From SGZJ01 sp949372955 (GTDB lineage: Bacteria; Bacteroidota; Bacteroidia; Flavobacteriales; Flavobacteriaceae), in contig CASIAX010000008.1 in NCBI GenBank assembly GCA_949372955.1, forward strand, positions 111,042 through 175,041: DNA of 64,000 nt, in the 5' to 3' direction. The notes under the pieces are model-generated. The model was given only the letters and a program-made list of their open reading frames with translations, had not been told where the DNA came from and made no database searches. Within the stretch, counting starts at the first letter, position 1. Each line of letters starts with the position of its first letter. Below, one piece after another: positions 27,662 through 35,304 of this stretch. Made by a program: the position numbers and the translations under genes.

Positions 27662-27691
27662 TTGCATGTTATTAATTTATGTTTATTTTTG
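27662..27691 (+). promoter_or_regulatory. rplS promoter (consensus Bacteroidetes type)
   Basis: TTG at 27662-27664, exactly 19 nt, then TATTTTTG at 27684-27691: a full match to TTG-N19-TAnnTTTG. It lies 28 nt after trmD and gives rplS its own transcript with a leader of roughly 65 nt (CTCTCAGCGATAATCG region), which could fold, but I cannot assign a known L19 leader. Confidence 0.8.
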
Positions 27692-27763
27692 CAGCAAATT
27701 CGAGTTAACCTCTCAGCGATAATCGTTCATGTTGCCTCAGAATAATTTTTAAAATTAAATTAA

Positions 27764-28117
27764 ATGAGTTCATTAGTAAAATATGTACAAGACGAGTTTG
27801 TTCCGAAAAACACTTTTCCAGACTTTGGAGCTGGTGATACAATAACAGTTTATTACGAAATTAAAGAGGGTAATAAAACAAGAACACAGTTCTTTAGAGG
27901 TGTTGTACTTCAAAAAAGAGGTAGTGGTAGTTCAGAAACATTTACTATTAGAAAAATGTCTGGATCTATTGGAGTTGAAAGAATATTCCCAATTAACCTA
28001 CCAGCGCTTCAAAAAATTGAAGTAAACAAAGCAGGTAAAGTAAGAAGAGCAAGAATTTTCTACTTTAGAAATCTTACAGGTAAAAAAGCAAGAATCAAGG
28101 AAGTAAGAAGAAAGTAA
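27764..28117 (+). CDS. rplS: 50S ribosomal protein L19
   Basis: Large-subunit protein at the 30S-50S interface. The sequence DTITVYYEIKEGNKTRTQFFRG and GSGSSETFTIRKMS match L19 throughout, ending in a basic tail. Length 117 aa is normal. Own promoter at 27662; followed by the unassigned RNA region. Confidence 0.98.
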   Translation: MSSLVKYVQDEFVPKNTFPDFGAGDTITVYYEIKEGNKTRTQFFRGVVLQKRGSGSSETFTIRKMSGSIGVERIFPINLPALQKIEVNKAGKVRRARIFYFRNLTGKKARIKEVRRK

Positions 28118-28183
28118 ACTGCTTATAAACATTTGTTAATAAGACTGGTTTACAAATAGTTAAGATCTTTATTCCAAATTTTC

Positions 28184-28213
28184 TTGTTTATTTAAATTCA
28201 TACTATAAATTAG
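28184..28213 (+). promoter_or_regulatory. promoter of the unassigned RNA
   Basis: TTG (28184-28186), 19-nt spacer, TAAATTAG (28206-28213): one mismatch to TAnnTTTG with ideal spacing. A transcript would start at about 28218-28222. Confidence 0.6.
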
Positions 28214-28220
28214 CTTTAGA

Positions 28221-28679
28221 ATCATGGCTTAATGCAGTTTCGTTTACGAAATGATTGATTCTTTAAAGACGTTCTTTGAAACAATTACTTGGTTACGATC
28301 TAGATGAGATTTATCTCTAAGATCATGAGGAAGTTCACTAAACTTAACGAAAGTATAGCATGTGAAATCCAAAAAAATGAAAGTTAAATTCAGAGCGAAA
28401 GCTTGAATAGAAACTCAAACCTAAACAAGCTTATTTATAGCTACTAGCATTAAATAAATCTCTTGAAAAGGAAATAATCTTGTAATTAAACTGAGATATA
28501 AAGGTATTATAGATTAATCTCTTTTAGTACACTACTTTATATTTCAATTGAGTCGAATACCTCAAAATTATTTACAAGCGCAAGCTTGAAAATAATTGGT
28601 AGAAATACCACTGAAATTCGAATTCATAAAAAGCCATATTAGTTCAGATTTATCTGTAATAATATGGCTTTTGTTTTTT
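28221..28679 (+). ncRNA. unassigned structured RNA of about 450 nt between rplS and icd
   Basis: This 658-bp gap has no ORF but contains a promoter, a strong terminator and many compensable hairpins. Seen: TTTCG-TTTA-CGAAA (28238-28251); a boxA-like GTTCTTTGA (28271-28279); GATCT/AGATC enclosing GAGA-TTTA-TCTC (28297-28324); TTCAC/GTGAA (28334-28366); TTCA-AGC-GAAA-GCT-TGAA (28389-28407); AGGTATT/AATACCT (28502-28562); a 13-bp hairpin capped by GCAA (28566-28597); GGTA-GAAA-TACC (28598-28609). The 5' end ATGGCTT (28224-28230) can pair with AAGCCAT (28631-28637), closing the molecule. Three GNRA tetraloops suggest tertiary packing. RNase P, tmRNA, rRNA and riboswitch signatures are absent. Family unknown; a degenerate rRNA leader is an alternative. 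Confidence 0.5.
28629..28679 (+). terminator. strong intrinsic terminator of the unassigned RNA
   Basis: AAAAGCCATATTA (28629-28641) pairs with TAATATGGCTTTT (28660-28672), with an inner CAGA-TTTA-TCTG stem, followed by G and TTTTTT. The left arm also pairs with the 5' end of the RNA, so terminator and closing helix exclude each other. Confidence 0.9.
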
Positions 28680-28723
28680 AATAGTAAATTGATTTTTTAT
28701 AGAATTTATCGCAAGCCAATTCA

Positions 28724-28731
28724 TATATTTG
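28724..28731 (+). promoter_or_regulatory. icd promoter -7 box
   Basis: TATATTTG is a perfect -7 box, 44 bp upstream of the icd ATG and downstream of the RNA terminator. No TTG at the proper -33 distance is visible. It indicates that icd is transcribed separately from the RNA. Confidence 0.5.
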
Positions 28732-28775
28732 TATGATTACAAAAAATATACATAACATTCAATCAGCAGATAATA

Positions 28776-31009
28776 ATGTCAAAAATAATATATACAAAAA
28801 CTGATGAGGCTCCTGCCCTAGCGACCCTATCCTTATTGCCCATTATAAAAGCTTTTACAAAATCTTCAAAAATAGTAGTTGAAACAAAGGATATATCTTT
28901 ATCAGCAAGAATTTTAGCTAATTTTTCAGAATTTTTATCTGAGGATCAAAAAATAAATAATGATCTTGATTACTTGGGTGATTTGGTAAAACAACCACAT
29001 GCAAATATCATAAAACTCCCAAATATTAGCGCGTCAATACCGCAAATAAAAAATGCAATAACAGAATTACAAAAGCTTGGATATAAAATCCCAAAATACC
29101 CTAACGATGCGAATTCAGTAATTGAAAAAAAGATTAAAGCTAAATATGATTCCATTAAAGGAAGTGCAGTAAATCCGGTTTTAAGAGAAGGTAATTCAGA
29201 TAGAAGAGCTCCTGCAGCGATAAAAAACTTCGTAAAAAACAACCCTCATTCAATGGGGGAATGGAGTAGTAATTCAAAAACTCATGTTTCAACAATGTCT
29301 GAAGGTGACTTTAGAAATAATGAAAAGTCTTACACCTTAGATAATAATACTGAAGTTTACATATCTCATACAGATATTAATGGGGAAGAAATATTACTAA
29401 AAGACAAGTTTAAATTACAAAAAGATGAAATCATTGATGCATCTGTAATGAGTATTAAAGCTCTAAAAAGTTTTTTAAAACAAAGTATTGATGATGCTAA
29501 CAAAGAACAATATTTTATTTTCAGTTCATCTAAAAGCTACAATGATGAAGGTTAGTGACCCTATAATTTTTGGGCATGTAGTCAAAACTTATTTTTCTCA
29601 AGTTTTTAAAAACATATGAAGATATTATTAAGAAACTTGAAATAAATGTAAATAACGGCTTTGGGCATTTAACTAGGTAAAATAAACGAGTTAAATGATG
29701 AGTTGAAAAATGAAATTATATCTGAAATCAACATTAGCATATAAAAAAGGACCAAAAGTAGCTATGGTAAATAGTGATAAAGGAATAACTAACTTACATG
29801 TTCCAAGTGATGTAATTATTGATGCATCAATGCCTGCAATGATAAGGAATTCTGGGTCAAATGTGGGATTCTTATGGAAAAGCTAAAGATACCAAAGCAG
29901 TGATTCCTGATAGTAGTTATGCTTCTATTTATCAAGCAACAATTGATTTTTGTAAAGATAATGGGGCATTTGATCCAACTACCATGGGTACTGTTCCAAA
30001 TGTAGGATTAATGGCTCAAAAAGCTGAAGAATATGGTTCTCATGATAAAACATTTGAAATTAAAAAAAGCGGAACTGTTAGTATAAAAAATAATAAAGGG
30101 GAAATATTATTGAGTCATAATGTAGAAAGTGGTGACATATGGAGGATGTGTCAAGTAAAAGATGGGCCTATTCAAGATTGGGTTAAGTTAGCAGTTAATA
30201 GAACTCGACTATCAAAGACGCCTTCAATTTTTTGGTTAGACAACCAAAGACCTCATGATGTTGAATTAATAAAAAAAGTTGAATTATACTTAAATGATCA
30301 TAATACAAGCGGGTTAGACATAAAGATTTTATCTCCATACGAAGCAACAAAAGTAACCTTAGAAAGATTAAAACAAGGAAAGGACACTATTTCTGTATCT
30401 GGTAATGTTTTAAGAGATTACTTAACCGACTTATTTCCAATCTTAGAAGTTGGAACTAGTGCTAAAATGTTATCAATTGTTCCGCTAATCAATGGAGGAG
30501 GGTTATTTGAAACTGGTGCAGGTGGATCTGCACCAAAACATGTTGAACAACTAATAAAGGAAAACCATCTTAGATGGGATTCACTTGGTGAATTTTTAGC
30601 ACTTAGTGTTTCACTAAATCATCTTGGAGTTAAATTTAAAAACTCAAAAGCAATTGTACTTGCAAAATGTCTTGATTTAGCGGTAGAAGAACTTTTATTG
30701 AACAAAAAATCACCATCACGAAAAAAAGGAGAAATTGATAATAGAGGAAGTCATTTTTATCTATCATTATTTTGGGCTAAAGCTATCGCTAATCAAGATA
30801 CTGACCTTAGTTTAAAGAGTGAATTTGATAAGGTATTTAAAATTCTTTCTGAAAATGAAATAAAAATATTAAATGAACTTTTACAAGTTCAAGGAAAAGA
30901 AGTGGATTTAGGAGGTTATTTTAGACCAGATTTAATAGCTAGTAATAAAATCATGAAACCTAGTCCAATTTTTAATGAAATTATTAATAATCTATATTCT
31001 GTAAATTAA
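28776..31009 (+). pseudogene. icd: NADP-dependent isocitrate dehydrogenase, monomeric type, frame-broken
   Basis: Monomeric IDH oxidises isocitrate to 2-oxoglutarate with NADP+. The intact family sequence is spread over several frames. 28776-29555 encodes the N-terminal 259 residues (ILREGNSDRRAPAA-like core as VLREGNSDRRAPAA). 29861-31009 encodes the C-terminal 382 residues (DTKAVIPD, MGTVPNVGLMAQKAEEYGSHDKTFE, LDNQRPHD). Between them the expected HLKATMMKVSDPIIFGH, NVNNGFGHL, KGPKVAMVNSDKGITNLHVPSDVI and ASMPAMIR appear in changing frames. I count five indels: about 29527 (2-nt loss), and single-base gains near 29613, 29671, 29742 and 29853. Coding residues are otherwise preserved, so sequence error or very recent inactivation is likely. 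Confidence 0.88.
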
Positions 31010-31014
31010 TACTG

Positions 31015-31827
31015 TTGAATAAATTCATTAAAATAACAGAACAAAATTCAAAGTATAACTCTATTGAAAATAAATCTGTTGATCTAATACTGAAAGAAAT
31101 TAATGGTGAAGACCAATCTGTTGCTCATAACATTAATAAAGAATTAGATTCGATAGAAAAAGTTATTCATGAAGTCATTAAATCTCTTAAGAATAATGGA
31201 AGGCTTTTTTATATTGGGTCAGGAACAAGTGGGAGAATGGGGATTTTAGATGCTTCTGAGTGCCCTCCTACATTTGGAGTGGAGAATGTTGTTATTGGTA
31301 TAATTGCAGGAGGTGATAAAGCAATAAGAAACTCACAAGAATTTGCAGAAGATTCAAAAAATCAAGGTTGGCTTGACTTGAAAGAAAAAAAAATTAATAA
31401 AAAAGATCTTGTAATAGGAATTGCAGCATCAGGAACTACGCCTTATGTAATAAATGCAATAAAAAAATGCAATGAAAACAATATACCAACAGCTTGCATT
31501 ACTTGTAATAAAAATAGTCCATTAGCAAATGAATCTAAGTTTCCAATAGAAATAATAGTTGGCCCAGAATATATCACTGGAAGCTCAAGAATGAAGGCTG
31601 GTACAGCACAAAAAATGGTTTTGAATATGATTAGCACATCAGTGATGGTTAAATTAGGTAAGGTAAAAGGAAATTTAATGATAGATATGCAACTTTCTAA
31701 CAATAAGTTAATAGAAAGGGCAATAAATATGATAATAAGCTCTTTAAATATATCTTATTCTGATGCTGAAAAACTGATAAAAAAACACGGAAGTGTTAGA
31801 AAAGTAATTGAAAATTATAATGAATAA
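31015..31827 (+). CDS. murQ: N-acetylmuramic acid 6-phosphate etherase
   Basis: Cleaves the lactyl ether of MurNAc-6-phosphate in cell-wall recycling. The SIS-domain signature GSGTSGRMGILDASECPPTFG and GSSRMKAGTAQKMVLN are complete. The start is TTG at 31015, 5 nt after icd, giving LNKFIKITEQNSKYNSIE, which fits the family. At 270 aa it is at the short end. It overlaps the next small gene by 8 nt. Confidence 0.94.
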   Translation: MNKFIKITEQNSKYNSIENKSVDLILKEINGEDQSVAHNINKELDSIEKVIHEVIKSLKNNGRLFYIGSGTSGRMGILDASECPPTFGVENVVIGIIAGGDKAIRNSQEFAEDSKNQGWLDLKEKKINKKDLVIGIAASGTTPYVINAIKKCNENNIPTACITCNKNSPLANESKFPIEIIVGPEYITGSSRMKAGTAQKMVLNMISTSVMVKLGKVKGNLMIDMQLSNNKLIERAINMIISSLNISYSDAEKLIKKHGSVRKVIENYNE

Positions 31828-32092
31828 AACTCAAAAAAAAATAATAGAAAATTTTCCCAAAAGAAATGACATACGTCTAAAAAAACTTTATTCAGGTATT
31901 CAACTTTTGTGTATTTCATTAATTACAATTATTAGTGGACCAATTTTGATTCAAATTGGATTTGTCAAATCTAAAGGCGAGGTTAATATTTACTCTATTT
32001 TAGGAGTTTTAGTTTGTGTATTAGCTATTGTATTAATATTTACAGGAATAAAAAAGATAGGAGATTATATTTTTAACAAAAATGATAGATAA
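31820..32092 (+). CDS. small two-helix membrane protein, DUF6095-like
   Basis: 90 aa starting at ATG 31820 (MNKTQKK), overlapping the murQ stop. Two hydrophobic segments (about residues 30-50 and 60-82) flank a short loop; the N-terminus is basic. The pattern KLYSGIQLLCISL and GPILIQIGF resembles the DUF6095 family often found next to murQ in flavobacteria. Function unknown; possibly linked to muropeptide recycling by position only. Confidence 0.8.
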   Translation: MNKTQKKIIENFPKRNDIRLKKLYSGIQLLCISLITIISGPILIQIGFVKSKGEVNIYSILGVLVCVLAIVLIFTGIKKIGDYIFNKNDR

Positions 32093-32146
32093 TAAATTAT
32101 ATTAAATAAGATTATACAATTATATTTACTGCACTAAAATACATTA

Positions 32147-34084
32147 ATGATTAATATCACACTAAATGATGGTACTTTAAAGAAATTTCAGAAAGGAATT
32201 TCGGTACTTGATATTGCGAAAAATATAAGTGAGGGCTTTGCTAGAAATGTGATTTCAGCTAAATTTAATGATGACGCTGTAGAAACAACTACATGCCTTA
32301 GCTGTGATGGAGTATTAGAGTTTTATACATGGGAAAATGAAGATGGAAAAAAAGCGTTTTGGCATTCCTCTTCACATATTTTAGCTCAGGCTATACAGGA
32401 ACTATATAAAGGAGTTAAACTAACAATTGGACCAGCTATTGATAAGGGTTTTTATTATGATATAGATTTTGGTGAAAACTCCATATCTGAAAATGATTTT
32501 AAGAATATAGAAACTAAAATGCTAGAAATTGCTAGAGGTAAGCATGATTTCAGTATGAGATCTGTAAGTAAAAAAGAGGCCCTAGACTTATATTCTTTAG
32601 AAGGAAATGAATACAAGTTAGAACTAATAAAAAACCTAACTGACGGAGAGATCTCTTTTTGTGATCATTCAAACTTTACTGATCTATGTAAAGGTGGACA
32701 TATTCCTAATACTGGTATTATTAAAGCATTTAAAATTTTAAGTGTAGCAGGTGCTTACTGGAGAGGAAATGAAAAAAATAAACAATTAACTAGAGTTTAT
32801 GGGATCTCATTCCCTAAACAAAAGTTACTTACTGAATATTTAGAACAATTAGAAGAAGCTAAAAAAAGAGATCACAGAAAACTTGGTAAGCAACTAGGTT
32901 TGTTTACATTTTCTCAAAAAGTAGGCTTAGGACTTCCATTATGGCTTCCCAAAGGAGCTGAATTAAGATCAAGATTAGAGAATTTCTTGAAAGATGCACA
33001 AAAGAAAGCTGGTTATCAAATGGTAATTACACCTCATATAGGTCAAAAAGAATTGTACATGACTTCAGGGCATTACGAAAAATATGGAGAAGATAGTTTT
33101 CAATCAATAAAAACTCCTAAAAAAGGTGAGGAATTTTTATTAAAGCCTATGAATTGTCCACATCATTGCGAAATTTATAACTCTGATAAATTCAGCTATA
33201 AAGATTTACCTATTAGATATGCTGAATTTGGGACTGTATATAGATACGAACAAAGTGGAGAATTACATGGTCTAACAAGGGTAAGAGGATTCACTCAAGA
33301 TGATGCCCATATATTTTGTACAGAAGATCAATTAGATGAAGAATTTAAAAAAGTTATAGATTTAGTTCTTTATGTATTCAAATCATTAGGGTTTGACAAC
33401 TTCAAAGCCCAAGTCTCGTTAAGAGACCCAGATAAATCTGAAAAGTATATTGGTAGTGATGAAGTTTGGGAAAAATCAGAGAATGCAATACTAAAAGCAG
33501 TTAAAGAAAAAAACTTAAATTATAAAATAGAAAAAGGAGAGGCAGCATTTTATGGTCCGAAACTAGATTTTATGGTTAAGGACGCATTAGATAGGGAATG
33601 GCAATTAGGAACAATTCAAGTAGACTATAATTTACCTGAAAGATTTGATTTAACGTATAAAGGAAGTGACAATGAATTACACAGACCTGTAATGATTCAC
33701 AGAGCTCCATTTGGAAGTTTAGAGAGGTTTATAGCTATATTACTTGAAAACACAGCAGGTAATTTGCCTCTATGGCTGATACCTGAACAGGTTATAATTC
33801 TTAGTATTAGCGATAAATACGAGAAATACACTAAAAAAGTTTTAAATTTGTTAGAAATTAACGAAATTCGCGCCCTGCTAGATGACCGAAATGAAACGAT
33901 GGGCAGAAAGATACGTGATGCAGAAATGAAGAAAACTCCTTATATGATTATATTAGGGGAGAATGAGGAGAAACAAAACTGTATTTCGTTAAGGAAACAT
34001 GGTGGTGAAGATTTAGGGAAAATGAGTGTTGAAGATTTTATACACATTATAAACGATTCAATAAAAAAAATATTTAATAACTAA
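32147..34084 (+). CDS. thrS: threonyl-tRNA synthetase
   Basis: Class II synthetase charging tRNA-Thr. The TGS domain (residues 1-60), editing domain (SSHILAQAIQELY), catalytic motifs with zinc ligands (MNCPHHCEIY), motif 3 (HRAPFGSLERF) and C-terminal anticodon domain are in order. Length 645 aa is normal. First gene of thrS-infC-rpmI-rplT. The -7-like TATATTTA at about 32121 may be its promoter. Confidence 0.97.
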   Translation: MINITLNDGTLKKFQKGISVLDIAKNISEGFARNVISAKFNDDAVETTTCLSCDGVLEFYTWENEDGKKAFWHSSSHILAQAIQELYKGVKLTIGPAIDKGFYYDIDFGENSISENDFKNIETKMLEIARGKHDFSMRSVSKKEALDLYSLEGNEYKLELIKNLTDGEISFCDHSNFTDLCKGGHIPNTGIIKAFKILSVAGAYWRGNEKNKQLTRVYGISFPKQKLLTEYLEQLEEAKKRDHRKLGKQLGLFTFSQKVGLGLPLWLPKGAELRSRLENFLKDAQKKAGYQMVITPHIGQKELYMTSGHYEKYGEDSFQSIKTPKKGEEFLLKPMNCPHHCEIYNSDKFSYKDLPIRYAEFGTVYRYEQSGELHGLTRVRGFTQDDAHIFCTEDQLDEEFKKVIDLVLYVFKSLGFDNFKAQVSLRDPDKSEKYIGSDEVWEKSENAILKAVKEKNLNYKIEKGEAAFYGPKLDFMVKDALDREWQLGTIQVDYNLPERFDLTYKGSDNELHRPVMIHRAPFGSLERFIAILLENTAGNLPLWLIPEQVIILSISDKYEKYTKKVLNLLEINEIRALLDDRNETMGRKIRDAEMKKTPYMIILGENEEKQNCISLRKHGGEDLGKMSVEDFIHIINDSIKKIFNN

Positions 34085-34095
34085 AATTATATACT

Positions 34096-34651
34096 ATAGC
34101 AATTAGAAGAAGAAAACCGAGAGGTCCAGCAAGGATCATCAAAGTTGACGAACATAGAATAAACAACAAAATCTTAGCACCTGAGGTTAGATTGGTAGGA
34201 GAAAACGTTGAAATAGGCGTTTATGTAAAGACAAAAGCTTTAATAATAGCTGATGATTTAGGACTAGATCTTGTTGAGATATCTCCTAAGGCTAATCCCT
34301 CCTGTTTGCAAGATTGTAGATTATAAAAAATTCTTGTACGAACAGAAAAAGAGAGAAAAAGTTATAAAGTCAAAAACAACTAAAGTTGTAATTAAAGAAA
34401 TTAGATTTGGTCCTCAGACTGATAATCATGATTATGAATTTAAGAAAAAACATTCTGAGAAATTTTTAAAAGAAGGAGCAAAATTAAAAGCTTTTGTGTT
34501 TTTTAAAGGTAGATCAATAATTTATAAGGATCAAGGTGAAATCCTCCTCCTAAGGTTAGCTCAGGATCTAGAAGAAATAGGAAAAGTTGAGCAAATGCCT
34601 AAACTTGAAGGAAAAAGAATGATAATGTTTATAGCACCTAAAAATAAGTAA
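34096..34651 (+). CDS. infC: translation initiation factor IF-3, ATA start, one frameshift in this sequence
   Basis: Binds the 30S subunit and proofreads initiation. The frame from ATA 34096 gives M-AIRRRKPRGPARI and then NNKILAPEVRLVGENVEIGVYVKTKALIIADDLGLDLVEISPKANP. At CCC 34297-34299 one extra base shifts the frame; removing it gives PPVCKIVDYKKFLYEQKKREK and continues to the stop at 34651 without any other fault. No ATG/GTG/TTG is available near the start, and infC is known for AUU/AUA/AUC starts that allow autoregulation. It follows thrS by 11 nt. An essential gene with one homopolymer indel suggests a sequence error. Confidence 0.9.
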
Positions 34652-34679
34652 TAAATAAAAACAATTAAATTGATTGAAT

Positions 34680-34878
34680 ATGCCAAAAATGAAAACAAAA
34701 TCTAGTGCAAAAAAACGTTTTAAAATAACGGGTACTGGAAAGATTAAAAGAAAACATGCTTTCAAGAGCCATATTTTGACTAAAAAATCTAAAAAAAGGA
34801 AATTAGCTTTAACACATAGTACATCTAGTACATAAAAGTGATGTGAGCAATATCAAACAACAGTTAAGATTAAAATAG
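34680..34878 (+). CDS. rpmI: 50S ribosomal protein L35, frameshifted near the C-terminus
   Basis: Starts at ATG 34680 (MPKMKTKSSAKKRFKITGTGK), a normal L35. The literal frame stops at 34835 after 51 residues (HSTSST). Deleting one T near 34824 gives HSTLVHKSDVSNIKQQLRLK and a stop at 34878, i.e. 65 aa, the standard length. The same kind of single-base gain is seen in infC and icd nearby, so this is more likely a sequence error than a real truncation. Confidence 0.9.
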
Positions 34879-34906
34879 TTTAAAAGAGGTAATTATTAAC
34901 CATGAA

Positions 34907-34940
34907 TTAGGCCAAAAGAGTTTTAAATAAAGCCGCCTAA
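34907..34940 (+). promoter_or_regulatory. possible rplT leader hairpin
   Basis: TTAGGC (34907-34912) and GCCTAA (34935-34940) can pair across a 22-nt loop in the 81-nt rpmI-rplT gap, ending 19 nt before the rplT ATG. In other bacteria L20 represses this operon through mRNA structures here; whether this stem does so is inference. Confidence 0.35.
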
Positions 34941-34959
34941 CTCAAAAAAAACAAAAAAA

Positions 34960-35304
34960 ATGCCAAGATCAGTAAATTCAGTTGCCAAAAGAGCAAGAAG
35001 AAAAAAAGTTTTAAAACAAGCCAAAGGATATTTTGGTAGAAGAAAAAATGTTTGGACAGTAGCAAAAAATGCTGTTGATAAAGCGATGCTTTATGCGTTC
35101 AGAGATAGAAGAAATAAGAAAAGATCATTCAGAGCCTTATGGATCATGAGAATAAATGCAGCAGCTCGTTTGCACGGGATGTCGTACTCAGAGTTCATAG
35201 GTAAGATAAAGTCTAAAAATATTGACCTAAACAGAAAAGTTCTAGCTGATTTAGCTATGAATAATCCTGAAGCTTTTAAAGCAGTAGTTGATAAAATTAA
35301 TTAA
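34960..35304 (+). CDS. rplT: 50S ribosomal protein L20
   Basis: Early 23S rRNA-binding assembly protein and, in other bacteria, autogenous repressor of infC-rpmI-rplT. MPRSVNSVAKRARRKKVLKQAKGYFGRRK and WIMRINAAARLHGMSYSEFI are unmistakable. 114 aa, intact. Its end overlaps the convergent dnaB stop by 4 nt. Confidence 0.98.
   Translation: MPRSVNSVAKRARRKKVLKQAKGYFGRRKNVWTVAKNAVDKAMLYAFRDRRNKKRSFRALWIMRINAAARLHGMSYSEFIGKIKSKNIDLNRKVLADLAMNNPEAFKAVVDKIN

Noticed and set aside
28265..28320. Leader of an rRNA operon
   Set aside because: The boxA-like GTTCTTTGA is suggestive, but no 16S, 23S or 5S sequence follows and the region ends in its own terminator. Kept only as an alternative.
28224..28680. 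RNase P RNA or tmRNA at this place
   Set aside because: GAGGAAGTTCAC at 28327 faintly resembles the RNase P GAGGAAAGTCC, but the P4 partner near the 3' end and other conserved regions are missing. For tmRNA there is no tag ORF ending in ALAA and no tRNA-like ends.
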